A stretch of DNA of 64,000 nucleotides from positions 372,001 through 436,000 of the forward strand of contig VJWN01000022.1 in the NCBI GenBank assembly GCA_007644065.1, in the 5' to 3' direction. The translations under genes and the position numbers were made by a program. The stretch's first letter is position 1; each line of letters opens with the position of its first letter. Origin of the DNA: Margaritispora aquatica. Taxonomy: Eukaryota > Ascomycota > Leotiomycetes > Helotiales > Discinellaceae. Shown one piece after another: positions 1 to 11,797 of the stretch. The notes beneath the pieces are model-generated. The model did no database searches and had not been told where the DNA came from. It saw only the letters and a list, made by a program, of their open reading frames with translations.

Positions 1-238
1 TAGGTTGAAGATAACCGAAAACGCGAGTGCATAGCGCCATAGCAATAGCAACGACAGAGGCATGATACAGAGTCTCCTTTCATTTTCAATTTTCTTTTCT
101 TCACAACATAAGAACTATAAACATCTCATTAACCCCACTACTTTTTGAATTTCATTCCTCCAACACTATAAGTCACCAACACTCTGAATCACTCATAGTC
201 TAAACTCCTTTACACATCTCACTATCTTCCCAGACAAT

Positions 239-566
239 ATGAAGCTCTCCATCCTCTCCATTGCCACCCTCTCGCTCTTCAGCACTGTGCTTGCCCTGCC
301 TGCTGCTCTTTCCAGCCCTAAGCAGCAGAGCCCCAACCACGAGAACCCACTCAAGGTCCTCATCAGCATTGATAACCAAGCGTGTCGGCCATCCGACTGT
401 CTGTCTATCTTCCTTTACCTTCCTCAAACCACTTTCCACATAAGTTCTGAAAATGGACCGTATTTGAGTGCCTTTACTGACACCAATATTGTTTGTAGAT
501 TACTGCTACGAGCATTACCAATGTTGTTCTAGTTTTTGCATAATCCAGTACGATGCATGCAAGTAA
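239..566 (+). CDS. Small secreted cysteine-rich protein, knottin-like, copy 1
   Basis: Two exons (239-398, 499-566) encode 75 residues. Residues 1 to about 20 form a signal peptide, followed by a short pro-like stretch containing a PLKV.I.I motif. The C-terminal domain has six cysteines at 49, 56, 62, 63, 67 and 74, spaced C-x6-C-x5-CC-x3-C-x6-C, the framework of inhibitor-cystine-knot (knottin) peptides. The phase-1 intron lies five codons after Cys1, exactly as in the copies at 4440 and 8630. Its donor GTCTGT is weak; the acceptor TTTGTAG is good. The unspliced frame runs into a stop, so splicing is needed. Secretion and a disulfide-rich fold are inferred from sequence. The biological role (effector, antimicrobial, other) is unknown. 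A chance pattern is unlikely because three copies agree. Confidence 0.8.
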
Positions 567-701
567 GCTCTGTCGAGCTGTGTTACCAATGCGTTGAAAT
601 GGGTCCTGGCTAGGGTTGTGGGTGGCAAATAAGCTGAGTGGTGGTGTTGACCTTTTGCTGTTGGGGTATATGGATCAGGAAGCGCTAGCTGAAAGACGGA
701 T
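567..701. other. Short intergenic spacer
   Basis: Spacer between knottin copy 1 and the GTPase-like gene. No gene or RNA recognised. Confidence 0.5.
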
Positions 702-3071
702 ATGAAGAAGGATCTGTACGTGTTTTTCTTCTCTGCGGCCTCTACGTCATTGCCGTTGTGGGAAAACAACAAGAAACAAGTTTTGGAGCTCCTAAGCAAC
801 GATAACGAATGCAAAGTGGCTCTTGTGGACTTTGACATGGGCAAGAAGCCGTCCACGCTCAAGGTGGTAGCTCCTTGCATCCAACTTCGTCGCTCAGGCA
901 AAGTCATTCTTGCCGATGTCATTGCGGATGCCTTGGAGCTCTCCGGCAAATGCCTGATTCGATGTAGCGCAGATTCATCTGGCCCATTACCCTTAGTCAA
1001 TCCTGTTCCCCTGGAGAAACACAGACCTGTTCTAATCGCTTATCCCAATGCTGGTTGTCCAGTGACAGAGCCAATTTGGCTATGTTCTAAATGTAAAGAG
1101 CAGGTCACATTTGGCTTCAAGGTGGATAAGAAAAAAGACGACAAGACACCAGACACACATGAGGATAATTTGTCTGCAACTGTGGTGCTTACGACTTGGG
1201 GCTCGCTGAGTTCAAGTGCAAGAACAAAGCTTACCATATCGGCTACGTGAAGCACCCAGGCGGCAGAAGCACATTCTGCGAACTCCTTTTGACGATGAAA
1301 CCGTTTGAACAGTACAATATTCTTCTCTTGGGCGAAACGGGCTGCGGCAAGTCAACATTTATCAATGCTATGGTCAACTACTTGTTGTATGACCACCTTC
1401 AAGATGCTATCGATGCTGAGAGTTTGACATTTGCAGTGCCGGGCTACTTTCAGTTTCAGGATCCCAATATCGCAGGTCGAACGGTTGATGTTTCTTTTGG
1501 TGAAGAAAATGCCACAGAGGAATTATCCAAGACAGGGCAGTCCGCCACCCAGTCAACCGTGTCATACGTTATCAATGTGAATGGAAGGCTTATTCGCTTG
1601 GTGGATACCCCTGGCTTGGGCGATACTCGAGGGATAGACCAAGGCTATAAAAATGTAGCCGACATCATGAAAAAGCTTGAGTCGGTTGACAATCTGAGCG
1701 CCATCATGTTCCTCGTGAAAAACAACTCAGGACGGCTTACGCCCAGCTTTGACTTTGTTTTGTCAGAGCTGATGAATCATCTACACAAAGACACCGCCAA
1801 GAATATTATATATGGCCTCACGTACGGGGCTGCATTTCATTTCACAATTGGGGAGGCTAAGGTACCACTAGAGAATTTGCTGAGTGACAGGAAGCTGCCT
1901 GTTCAAAAATTAGTCTCTGACCAAAATGCATTTGTCTTTGACGCAGAGGGTTTCCGTTTCGTAGCTGCATTGCAGCAGGCGCAGAAGGAGATGCCGAGCA
2001 AGGAGTCCGTTAGCACAGGCTGGGACAAGTCGGCAGAGCAATTTCGACTGATGATAAATTTGGTTATGGGAATCAAAGTCCACGACGTCCAGCATACACT
2101 GAGTTTGGAACGCAACCGAAGGTTGGTCGCGGGCATGTCGCAGAATATGGTTAATCTGACGAGAGCCATCAACAAAACACGCCTGGATATCACTGAACGA
2201 CTTGCCGTGATGAAAGATCTGAAGACAAAAGACGATCTGGCCATGGCCGACCTAACTCACACGAAGACCTCTTTAGTGCAAAAGAAACTCTCGTATCCAT
2301 GTACCGTTTGTTGTGGTCCTGGATGCAGTAGGGACGAAATAGATCCGTCAACCGGCATGTCCAGCTTGGTTTGTGAAGTCATGCCATGATAACTGTGAGA
2401 TAACGACCCCCGAGGCGAAATATGGTATCCCTGAGCTTGGAGGGTGTCAGTGCTTTGCGGCAGCTGGCGCCGAATGCAATGTGTGCCATCATCCATTCAA
2501 CTCACATTGTCACATTGCATACATACAAGAGTTTGTGACTGAGACAACCAACCAAAAGGTGGCGAGCGAGGCCAAAGACTTTCGAACACAGGAAGAAAAA
2601 GCCGAGCAGTTCATTGCAGATCAAGGTCGCTTACTCGCACAATTGGACATGGAAGAACCCAAAATCAAGGCTGCTCTGGCACGCTTCAGTATCTGCCTCG
2701 CCGCTAATTCAATGACGGCTTATAATGATGGCGTGATTCAGTACTTGGAAATTCTTATTGCAAGCGCCAAGACCAAAAACCAGCACCCACGATATGAAGA
2801 TTATTTCCAGCAGAAAGAGAGACACGAGTTCATGATTAAGGAGATGACTGCGGCCATCAAGGCAAACAAAGATCAGGCGCCGGATGAGAAAGAGGTTGCG
2901 AAAATCTTCAGTGAGCTACAGAGTTTGAAAGAGTATGGGAGTTCTTTCAGCGGACTGTTGATTTCCGAGGATGCAAGCGTGCCCACCGCAAAGGCTAAGC
3001 CGTTCAACGTTGCTAAGACTGGGAGCTGGAATAAGTTGGGAAAGTGGATGCCAAGCTGGGGCGGAAAGTGA
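702..3071 (+). pseudogene. Frameshifted zinc-binding P-loop GTPase (AIG1/septin-like G domain)
   Basis: Three overlapping reading frames make one protein of roughly 780 residues. Frame 1 (from 702) holds an N-terminal domain with a CSKC motif. Frame 2 starts with a C-x-C-G zinc-type segment near 1170-1220, then the G domain: Walker A GETGCGKST (about 1330), G3 motif VDTPGLGDT (about 1600), then a helical region and a Cys cluster near 2300. Frame 3 (2373-3071) carries further Cys pairs (CxxC, CQC, CNVC) and a helical tail. The frames join only if one base is missing near 1160-1170 and one extra base is present near 2374. No GT-AG intron restores either join. It is thus a recently broken gene, or carries two sequencing indels. 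Large zinc/GTPase proteins of this kind are common but uncharacterised in fungi. If the gene is broken, the G-domain frame could still give a product from the ATG at about 1294. Confidence 0.65.
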
Positions 3072-4439
3072 TAGGACGTGATTCAGATCTTACAGGTTGC
3101 AGGTAGTGTGTGTTCACCCAAGCTCGAGGAGGAACTTGCCGTGCCATACCAGTCTTATATTAGTGAAGCTTTTGAGTTTCTATTGGAGTACTCACCCAAT
3201 GACGAGAACCGTTGTCTTGATGCCTTTAATCTCTCAGCAATTAAAAATGAGATTTCTTAGTCACAATCTCCTCCAGCTCTATCTTTTGGTATCACCTTGA
3301 AGCTCTCGTAAGACTATTCACAGAGAAGAAGAAAACTCTACGCCCGTATCGACTAATTTTATCTCTTTCATAATCTGCTCTTGATCTAAGTTTCTCATGC
3401 TCTTATCGAAAATACAAGTGAGCATTTGGTCCATGTCGTTAAACTTGTTAATATAATATACAGGTATTGTATTATAAGCCAATGTCTAGAAGACTTGTTC
3501 CTTCTTTTCTAAAAATCGAGTCTGAAAAGTCAAGTCCTAATACGCTGGAAGTCCGCGAGCCATAGAAATTGAAGACTTATGAGTGTTCATGGCTGAGGTT
3601 CAATTCACTTCATGTGACAAGACTCCGGGCAGTTATGGTCCAATGTATGAGTAGCCATCGGCATTTCAATTATCAGACACGGAATATTAATTATATTGCG
3701 GGAAATTTGCTGCATGCTCGTAATTATCTTGTGATTGGGTTTCTCGCGGGTTGTAGTGCGTACTTAACATAACACAGCTGTATGTATGCTGTATATCACT
3801 CAACTCAACTCGCAGCTACTCAAGTTCGACAACGGTCAACCATTATTTTTGCATGACATCTACCACGCAGCTCTCAAGACGATGCGGACTTTTTCCATTT
3901 TCCAGCGACGTGATATACTCGAGGCGAAGACTCAAAAGCCGTATTGAAACAGTTCAAAAGACTCAATATTCTGGTGTTTGATTGGCTCTTTTTGGCTTTG
4001 TCACTACACTTTGAGACCAAATTCGCGATGTGGTGAGGCAAGTCTCGGACGATTGGTCTACGAGAGTAGGGAAAGTGAGATTTGGCGTCATTTCTGGGTC
4101 AATGTCTCTCACTCCTGCATGTTGGCACATGTTCAGCTTTTGTTTGTGCCATACAGAATGTGCATGTCTTGAAGAATCGCCAATTGGCGCAAGAAAATAC
4201 AAATCAATTGCAAGACCAAGAGCAAGTGATGTCTAAAGTGGAGATTGCTGCTCTGCTTTCAGTAATCAGTATGTCACGAGGCCATGTGAGACTTGCAGAA
4301 CAGATATTCCGAGATATTTAAAGCATGCGAGAGCGCTCCCTATTTACAGGTCCCCCATCCTGATTCTCTCCAATTCATTGCCTTCTACTTCTATAATCAA
4401 TTCCGGAATTTAGTCCAATCCATCAACCTATCGTTAGAT
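3072..4439. other. Intergenic region with block shared with 7606-7660
   Basis: About 1.4 kb with no convincing gene. A 60-codon open frame at 3078-3260 has no recognisable domain. The segment at about 3811-3850 resembles 7611-7650 (shared core ACAACGGTCAACCA), and about 4013-4030 resembles about 8110-8130 (shared GACCAA...ATTCGCGAT). Both pairs lie upstream of knottin copies 2 and 3, so part of this region was duplicated with the genes. Confidence 0.45.
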
Positions 4440-4837
4440 ATGAAGCTCTCCATCGTTTCTATTTCTCTGTCAGCTCTTTGCCTTTTGGGTCCAGCCCTGG
4501 CAGTCCGATCTTCCAATGCCTCCCCAGCTGTACCTGTAGCTCGCAGTGGCGCCCAATCTAGCAAGAGGACTTTTAGAGTCGCGGTGACCATCAAGGCTGA
4601 TGGTGATGATGATTGTCTCCCATTGTTTGGTATGTTCTATGGCTGATCTATTGTGGAGTTCTTCACTAGCAGCGAATTTAAAGGTTGCGTTGAGCAAAAT
4701 ATGGAAAACCTCACTAACATATACGGTTGCCTGTAGAAACTTGCGATGTGGACGCTGAATGCTGCTCTGAGTTCTGCTTTGATCAAACCTGCTTGCCTGC
4801 AGACTATGCCGAGCTGCGCAAGACAGTCAAGGCCTAA
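4440..4837 (+). CDS. Small secreted cysteine-rich protein, knottin-like, copy 2
   Basis: Two exons (4440-4629, 4737-4837) encode 96 residues. A signal peptide of about 21 residues is followed by a pro-region and a six-cysteine domain: Cys 59, 66, 72, 73, 77, 82, spaced C-x6-C-x5-CC-x3-C-x4-C. The intron is 107 nt with donor GTATGT, a CTAAC branch site and acceptor CTGTAG. It is phase 1 and sits between Cys1 and Cys2 at the same place as in the other copies. This copy has the longest tail, 14 residues after Cys6 with several charged residues, which copies 1 and 3 lack. The start ATG begins a strong MKLS signal sequence closely matching copy 1. The function is unknown; a secreted disulfide-rich peptide is the safe inference. 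Confidence 0.8.
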
Positions 4838-5764
4838 ATTCCGCCTATTTGCTCGAGTAAGTAAATTTGATCTCATTTCTTAGGTCTTGTGTTTTGGCTG
4901 TAGTGAATGCCGTGATTTTTGGTCATTTGGTTTTGAAGTTTATCGAAGATATGCCTAACTTTTCTCATAGATATACCATAAGATTTGTCACGTGTGATGG
5001 CAGTCCAAGAGTAATCCTTGAAAGGAATGACCCTGAGCCTAGCTGGGTTTAGAGATTGGACGAGTTTGGCTAGCCGTAGTTTTCTAAAGATATCTAAAAA
5101 AAAAAAAAAAAAAAAGTAATTGGGTCATCTTTGAACCCTTCCACAACAGACTGATAAAGGAGTAATGCATTTTATGCTCTCATTGTGTGTTCCAACATAG
5201 CGAATATAGTCGCAGTTTCGTTTTGAAGTGGTCAACCCAAAATTGTGATTTTTTTTCCGCGCAATATTGACTGCTACTACAGGTAGCTTCAGCGCTGTAG
5301 GCACTGATCTAGGTGTTTATATAGAGCTCTCTACTGCTGTAGAAGCTCTTCAGACTTTTTAATTATATCTGTTTCACCTAATACTGTGCCACGCGATTCA
5401 ATCCCGTTTCATTCCTCACCATGACTTAGTATGAATAAGTTCATTTGGGAAAGGTGAGTTGTACCGGTCCGCCATGATAGCTTATCAAAATCCGAGCATT
5501 CGGCACAAAAGCTACTGACTCATGGACACGTTAGCTGAGAAGTAATTGAAGAGTTAGGCTACTACAATCTTACATCAGACAAATATTGTTTTATCATGCC
5601 ACGCCTACCTCCAAGCAATGTCCAGCAAGAGTGCCCAAGATAGGGCAAGGAGATTGGTTTTGAGAGTAATGACGGGGATATACAAGACATTATGGCCGTT
5701 GTTGTTGCCGCCGAGGCAGACATACTTAGACTGTGGATAGGATGCAGTCAGGGTGGCATGAATC
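4838..5764. other. Intergenic region
   Basis: About 0.9 kb between knottin copy 2 and a minus-strand hypothetical gene. It contains a 20-A run (5096-5115). No domain-bearing reading frame was found. Confidence 0.45.
5096..5115. repeat. Poly(A) homopolymer tract, 20 nt
   Basis: Uninterrupted run of 20 A. No retroposed sequence or target duplication was seen beside it, so it is a simple homopolymer. Confidence 0.9.
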
Positions 5765-6844
5765 TCAGATCCAACCAAGCTTAAAAGGATACGGAGCATA
5801 AGTTTCTGGGGGATATATGTCAACCCTGTGGGACAGCACGGCCTTCTTCACAGCTGATACCGATGTAAATGGTTCGACCTTGCCTTGTGCCCGTGCACGC
5901 GCCAATCGTTCTTCTCCATAATCCTGCGCTTCTTTCTCCCACTTCATAAACGGATGGTCTGCTTCCCTCAATATATGAGGTCCTGCCATAGCGGATTCCG
6001 GAAATGCGGCTTCTTCACGTAATAGAAGGTTAGCCACAAAATGGACGCCAACTTGCAAAGGGATTCGAATAACATCGATGGTTCCCATGTCCTCACTTCT
6101 TGCGATAGGCAAGGCTTTATCCTTCAGAGACTCGAAGCTAATAGGTGCGCTAAGTCGATTTTCGTGACCCGTTCGGACCAATATGATGCTCTAGTTCTAG
6201 GCAACGTCATCGTAGTGACGGAAGCCGTCTGCGTACTTCTCAGCGGTCACGGACTTGTACTCGTCAAACACTACTATAAGTGCTTCGCAAATCGAATGTA
6301 GTTTGAAGTACCTTGGGTCCGGCCAAGGCTTGCAAAATTTGATAAGGGCATTAGCTCTGTTGTTTTCTTCCACCGTCTTGCGAACCTGGGCGCAAATGTG
6401 CTCGTGCACTCGTAGTATTCCTGGGACTGTCTTTGCATATTCTTCCTTAACGCTTACAGGAACAGCAAAGAATTCATCAAGTTGTATTTGTGGTGCCCTG
6501 CCCAGACCATCGGTCCAAGTATTCCAGATACCACCTAGGATCACCAGCCCATTACCACCAACCATGTTGGTTGCTGACTGGGTCCAGTATAATACTGTGG
6601 CTTTATTGTAGAACAGATATTCCTTCCATGTATCGATGTACGGTATTCTGTGGCTTCGTTTTTGGGGATGCTTGATGCTATCGAGCTCAAGCATTTTATG
6701 ATAGGGGTGAAACGGATTGGGAGGTGACCAGATGTGCTCGAGCTCAAGTCGATATTCGTCATTTTCGGTTATGAACCAGTCTCGTCTGAGGTCCTCCCTC
6801 AATTCTGCGACGACTTCTGGTGAGAGGAGTGGTGATACGTCCAT
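5765..6844 (-). pseudogene. Hypothetical protein with two in-frame stops
   Basis: A minus-strand frame runs from an ATG at 6844 for 215 codons, then meets TAG at 6199-6197 and again at 6193-6191, and continues in the same frame for about 140 codons to 5765. Both halves look like real soluble protein, with balanced charge and no low complexity. The stops have the form TAG-AAC-TAG, which C-to-T changes of CAG would give. Alternatively a short intron ending in one of these TAGs removes them; a donor such as GTACAA near 6250 is possible but weak. No domain was recognised. Upstream, the frame is open without an ATG for about 25 more codons. Confidence 0.4.
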
Positions 6845-8629
6845 ACTCGACTCGTAAATCGTCTGCCCAATCTTGATATTCTTCTGGTCTTGATGTTTAG
6901 GAATATTTTCTATAGCCTTGTTTCAGCCTTTGAATCGTGAAGCTCGATTCCTAGACTGAGCGCCGAGGCTCCACAACGGCTCGAGGGCCTACTATCCCAC
7001 TCAAAAGTAATGCGCGTTCTTGATTGCAATTTGTCGCAGGTATACATAAAATTTGACCAGCCTTGGGCTAGAAAGTGTGATGGATGAAGGATGTAGAATT
7101 TCCTGTGCCAAAGTCGTGTCAAAAAAATTATGGTTGCGTGTAGTCTGTAGCACAAGAAGCAGGTAACCAATGCAACATGAAGGGTAGTGACGATGACTGT
7201 GATTGGGATCTGGACTAGCCGGAAAAGCTGTTTTCCCGCAAAACCACGTGACCATGTCCCAAAATGGATGACTCCATGCTACTTACCTTATAGATTTCTT
7301 CAAATTACCTTTATGCAGACGGCTGATTACAACCAGGTAGTATAAATTTGGCAAGTTCATCAACGCGACAGATAATGTTGCGAACATTCAACAAAGGTAC
7401 CACAAGGCATCCCGCTATCGCCACCGAGGGGTGAACAGCAACACCAGATCAGGAAGAATTTAACTTTAATTTGGTAGCAAAAATCAATCAAATATCCAAG
7501 CATCGATAGATCGATAAAACAAACATAGATTTTGAGCAACTTCCCATCTATCTACGCATCCAGCTCGCCAATGACGAACCTTAAGATCTTCAGTAAGAAC
7601 TTCCCCGTATTCGTAGCCACTCAAGTTCCACAACGGTCAACCACCCTCTTCGTATAAGTTCTACCATGGAGGTCTCACACCTTCCACTCGCTGTTACTCG
7701 CCTGTCTCTCCTTAGAACGGAACTTGTTTCACCTGCTGGCTCCTCCTTCAATGACACCGATTTCCCTCTCAAGTCATCAAAAACAACATTAAATCTTTTG
7801 CGAGAGTATTGGTAGTTTGACAGAAAAAGCCTTTTCAAAGACCTTCATAACCTCGATAAATTGACCGCAAGTTGAAGCAGGCAAATGGAATACACAAGCT
7901 TTCAACATTCGTATTGTTTTTTAACGATGCGCTTTTGGTTCAGCTTTCGTCTGTAACAGCCATGTTTCACTGAACGCCAGGACAATTGGTCATTAAGCGA
8001 ACAGGCCAAGCCTCCTCTCGCTAAATTGTTCATAGATATGGTCGTAGTTTCAGTCCACTGCATACTAATCAGCCATCAGCTTTTGAAGTTCCTTTTCTAC
8101 TGGTGAAAATGACCAACATTCGCGATCTGCGAAGTCAAGGACCAATTGATTAATTGGCTAACGACGCCTTCACTTCACTTGAGCTCAGCAAGAATTGGGC
8201 CCATTGGCGACTTCTACGAAGCAACAGCATTAACAAGTCCTCTTATAGAATATGATGCTGGCTGCTGGTGTTGAGATAAAGAGCTCTCCACAATCGCATT
8301 GGCTGGGATCAACGACAGAGCGCTGCGAGTCGGCGGCAGCACCCTAGCGGTGAGTGATATGTGGATGTTGTCAGCTGTCATCCAGATGTCCGTGGACAAA
8401 AGATAACTGATAAAAGAGGGACGAGCTCGTAAGAAATAGTAACATGATGGGTAGATTTGTGTACAAATACAGTCGATGTCCCCAGGTATCCCTCAACTCC
8501 CCCCAACATCATCACACTTTCAATCAGGAAACTCTTCACAAAAGCTATCCTGTATCGCACCATCCATCTTCCATCTTACTTAGCTTCATATACATCAAAC
8601 TCCATCCATATCTCAGACCAACATCAACC
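6845..8629. other. Long intergenic region upstream of knottin copy 3
   Basis: About 1.8 kb. Short open frames on both strands lack domains and plausible splice partners. The blocks near 7611-7650 and 8110-8130 resemble blocks upstream of copy 2. The 150 bp before 8630 are pyrimidine-rich, as is usual for fungal promoters. Confidence 0.4.
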
Positions 8630-8968
8630 ATGAAGTCTTCATTGCTCTCATACACCATTCTCTCACTGGCTATTTTCAGTGCCAGCCTTGCTGCCCCTGC
8701 TGCTCTTCCTGTACCTACAGAGAACGGAGAGAGCCCACTCAAGGTCACAATTACCATTGGCACGGAAGCCTGCCGTCCATATTCCTGTACGTCTGTTGCA
8801 ATCTGCTTCTCCAATTTGGGTTTTAATAAAATATATACGCTTGTAAAAAAAAAAATATGATTGACTCTTCAATCTGCTAACTTTTCTGTCCTCCTTCTAG
8901 CATTTTGCTTTTGGGCCTCTGATTGTTGCTCGGGCTGGTGTGAACCCGAAACGAGTTTATGCGCTTAA
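8630..8968 (+). CDS. Small secreted cysteine-rich protein, knottin-like, copy 3
   Basis: Two exons (8630-8786, 8901-8968) encode 74 residues. A signal peptide of about 21 residues is followed by a short pro-region containing PLKV.I.I, as in copy 1, then six cysteines at 48, 55, 61, 62, 66 and 73 spaced C-x6-C-x5-CC-x3-C-x6-C. The spacing is identical to copy 1. The intron is 114 nt, with donor GTACGT and acceptor CTTCTAG, phase 1. The segment ending in ACRP before the intron is the best conserved stretch between copies 1 and 3, while the loops differ strongly. That is a diversified-loop, fixed-scaffold pattern. Role unknown. Confidence 0.82.
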
Positions 8969-9643
8969 ATCACTGTAGTTGTTCATTGGCACTAGAGAGA
9001 CAGGACTAGCTAGAACTGAAAAATTGATTGAGATGCCAGAATATGGCAATTAGCTATCTGGTTGTGCTTCTTAATGATTATATTGCCGTCAGTGGGTTTT
9101 ACATGGCTCGATGTTATTTGCCGTCTTAGAAGCCACAAAACTTGAACATACCGTTGTTAGGCCATATGAGTGTTTAAATATGTAGTGAAACCCCTTAATC
9201 TATCTCAAGAAGAACAAATTGGCATATTTATATCTTTTTATTTGTCATTAACCATTATGTTCGCCTTCGGAAGCATTTCAGAATACTGATGCATGTGCAT
9301 ATTGATCTCCAATTTGAAATGGTTCGTATTATTCTTAATTCAAAATACATCTTCGGTTGTTTGTCGAAGGAGACGAGCGAAACGGCATACCTTACTAACC
9401 ATGACTAGATAAAAAGATATGGCTCGTAGTTTTATGTATATTCTGTTTATGAAAGTACACTGGTCTCCGGTGTGTTCTTACTTTAATTTCAACAGGAGTA
9501 AATTGACAATCAATTAAGTGACGAAATATTTATAGTTGCAGCTTTTCATATATCCAAATAATTATATATTTATATCTGTATCTAGACTAAACAAAGATAT
9601 AAGCTTAATCTCCCCTCTCCACCTTAAAGTTGTCGCTTCTGCT
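8969..9643. other. AT-rich intergenic region
   Basis: About 0.7 kb of AT-rich DNA downstream of knottin copy 3. No gene or repeat was recognised. Confidence 0.45.
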
Positions 9644-11420
9644 AGAAGATATCCAACCAAGCATTTGCTTGAGGCGCCCACTCGTTGTTGATACCATAAT
9701 TCATATTTAAGCTTTGTCCGCTTGACACGAAGGTGGTACTTAAGTCTCCCCAGTTCCAGTCAGTTTCAAGTGAAGAGCTATATTCCGTTCTCAAATTCTC
9801 TCGTAAAGGTTAAGATTGTTGTATTCTTCAGCTCGAAAATCGTACTTATCCGGCTCGCAAGCCCAGACTGACATGCAATTGTTCTGATTTGAAGGAGCGC
9901 CAGGTAGCCAGATCTTGATAAAGATATCTGCCCAAGACACAGCATCTTGCTTCGTAAATCCAAGTAATCCTCGAGTCTCGTGTCGTGTGAGACACGAGGC
10001 AATATCGCTGGTGTTGACGCCCTTTCGAGATCCAGAGAGTCGATAGACACGTAGTTGGAGTACAGCTTATATCTTGTAGACGTTTTCAAGAAAATCAAAG
10101 TTATGATGGAGATTGATGAACCCAGTCGAGTCAGTAGACCATACAGCACGGTCGACAGTGACGAAGGCTGGAAAAGGTGAGCTGGTCCAGACGCGTGTGT
10201 TTTGTACTACGGCCACGAGATCCTTCGTGAGATTTCTGACTTTGAGCGGTATGCTTAGCAGTGTCGGAAATTTTGAGACATGTGTGTCGTTTAGAATGCT
10301 ACCAAAATTCATGTCGGTGACATAAGAGTGAGGGGTAGATATAGGAGGCACAGCCACTGAGAATTTACCATATATGGCAAATGTCTTTCCATCCTGATGG
10401 ACGAAGATAAGTGACACGCACGGATTGTCTCCCTTTGTCTCTACCTCTGGTATGACCTTGATTGATACGGCCCTAGACAAGGTGTTAGCCCCTTTAACCA
10501 ACTCTACAGTGACAGCGGTCACAGCGGTCTAGCTACACCTCTTAGCGCAACTCACTTGTCCAAAAGTAGTCCCCTCTCTTTGTCATCCACAGATGCTTGG
10601 ACGGTTCCCACTGAGATGGATTCGGGATTCGCGGAGCAGCGCGATCCCCAAAGCAGTCATGTACCGTCAGCCCCAAGTTTGAGCGAGAAACGTTCTGAGA
10701 AGGTTGGGTACTTCGTACCATCTGCTTTAACTAACATTCACTCGCTACCCATATCAATCAGCGCACTCCCCATGGGAGACACAATCTTCAGACGTGATGT
10801 TGAATCGAACTCGTCCAAGACCACAAGGAGTGGCCCCTTTGCCTCGAGATCAGACTTGGCCAGTCGGAGGAGGACATCATATGACGACGAAAACGCCTTC
10901 TTAGTTCCATAGAGAATATTCTGGTACATGTTGATGCGTTCCGTATGCTTTTTTGTTTAAATGCCAATTGTTTTGGCAATCCGCTTCTGTAGCGATATGA
11001 ACTCGGTTGGATTTACTGACTTCTCTTCATGTTGGACGAGAAGGAAGGCCTGATGCATGATCAGCAGCATTGTGTGCTTGGTCATGATAGATTTTGCGTA
11101 TTCAACCCAGCATTGTGTGTCGGTCTCATGGGCCAACACATTGTAGCCAAAGGTTCGATTGACTGCTGTAAGACGTCTGGATAATAGCGTCGAAACGGCT
11201 ACGAGCAAGGCCCCCCCGCGGACTCGCTTTTATCGTTCTTGATAGCTGGTGGCCACGAGTCGTTATCGACCAACATTCTATGACAACATACCAACCAACC
11301 TGCTCGCACCACTCACCCTCGTCATTCGTTTTGAGATAGGCTTCTGGCGCTCGCCTTTATAATCTTCGAAGAATTCTACAACAACGAATTGCAACCGTAT
11401 AATGACAGAGACCTCTGTAA
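9644..11420 (-). pseudogene. Degraded multi-exon hypothetical gene
   Basis: Protein-like frames run on the minus strand from about 11400 down to 9644. Pieces include a segment with FVVVEFFEDYKGE (about 11390-11340), a hydrophobic segment (about 11210-10960), a segment with LLVVLDEFDS (about 10820), a 150-residue stretch (10522-10067) and a C-terminal exon ending LDIF at 9644. Two in-frame TAA codons (10959-10957 and 10069-10067) interrupt otherwise continuous frames; each could derive from CAA by C-to-T change. Several GT-AG introns are plausible. The LDEFD motif recalls AAA-type or ORC4-like ATPases, but no Walker A is visible, so no function is assigned. The 5' end lies about 380 bp from the hAT insertion at 11798. 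Confidence 0.4.
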
Positions 11421-11797
11421 GCGGACAAATAGAAGGATGAGAGACGATTATAAATACAGGAAAGTTAGCTCATGTAGTCTTTTCGTTCCCGTGTATTCAA
11501 AATTAACAGTCCTTTACTAACCTCAAGATACCTGATTGACCAAAATCAACTAGTAGAACTGGCATCATCCGTCGCAAAGTAGGTGGATAATGCTCCCTTG
11601 CTTATATATATTTATACTTTTCCCAAAGTATAAGACCATATAAGAGAATGAGATGATCGGTCAACACTCAAGTGAGAGGTCATCATCCAAAAATCCAAAC
11701 ACATTTAGGCCTGTATTTAGGACTTACGCGCCATTTAAATCCTGCGCACTACTTGGTATAAGGTAGGTCCCTCCAGAAGGTGCTTCCTAATTGACAG

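Noticed and set aside
1120..1215. Intron instead of a frameshift in the GTPase-like gene
   Set aside because: Every GT-AG pair tested restores the wrong frame or keeps a TAA; the CxCG segment needs the base shift.
9778..10149. 123-codon minus-strand frame
   Set aside because: Out of frame with the better-supported decayed gene that covers the same bases.
10556..10912. 118-codon plus-strand frame
   Set aside because: Antisense to the degraded minus-strand gene; Ser/Pro-rich shadow.
10738..10929. ORC4-like ATPase identity from the LDEFD motif
   Set aside because: Only a Walker-B-like motif is seen; no Walker A or other ORC4 blocks.
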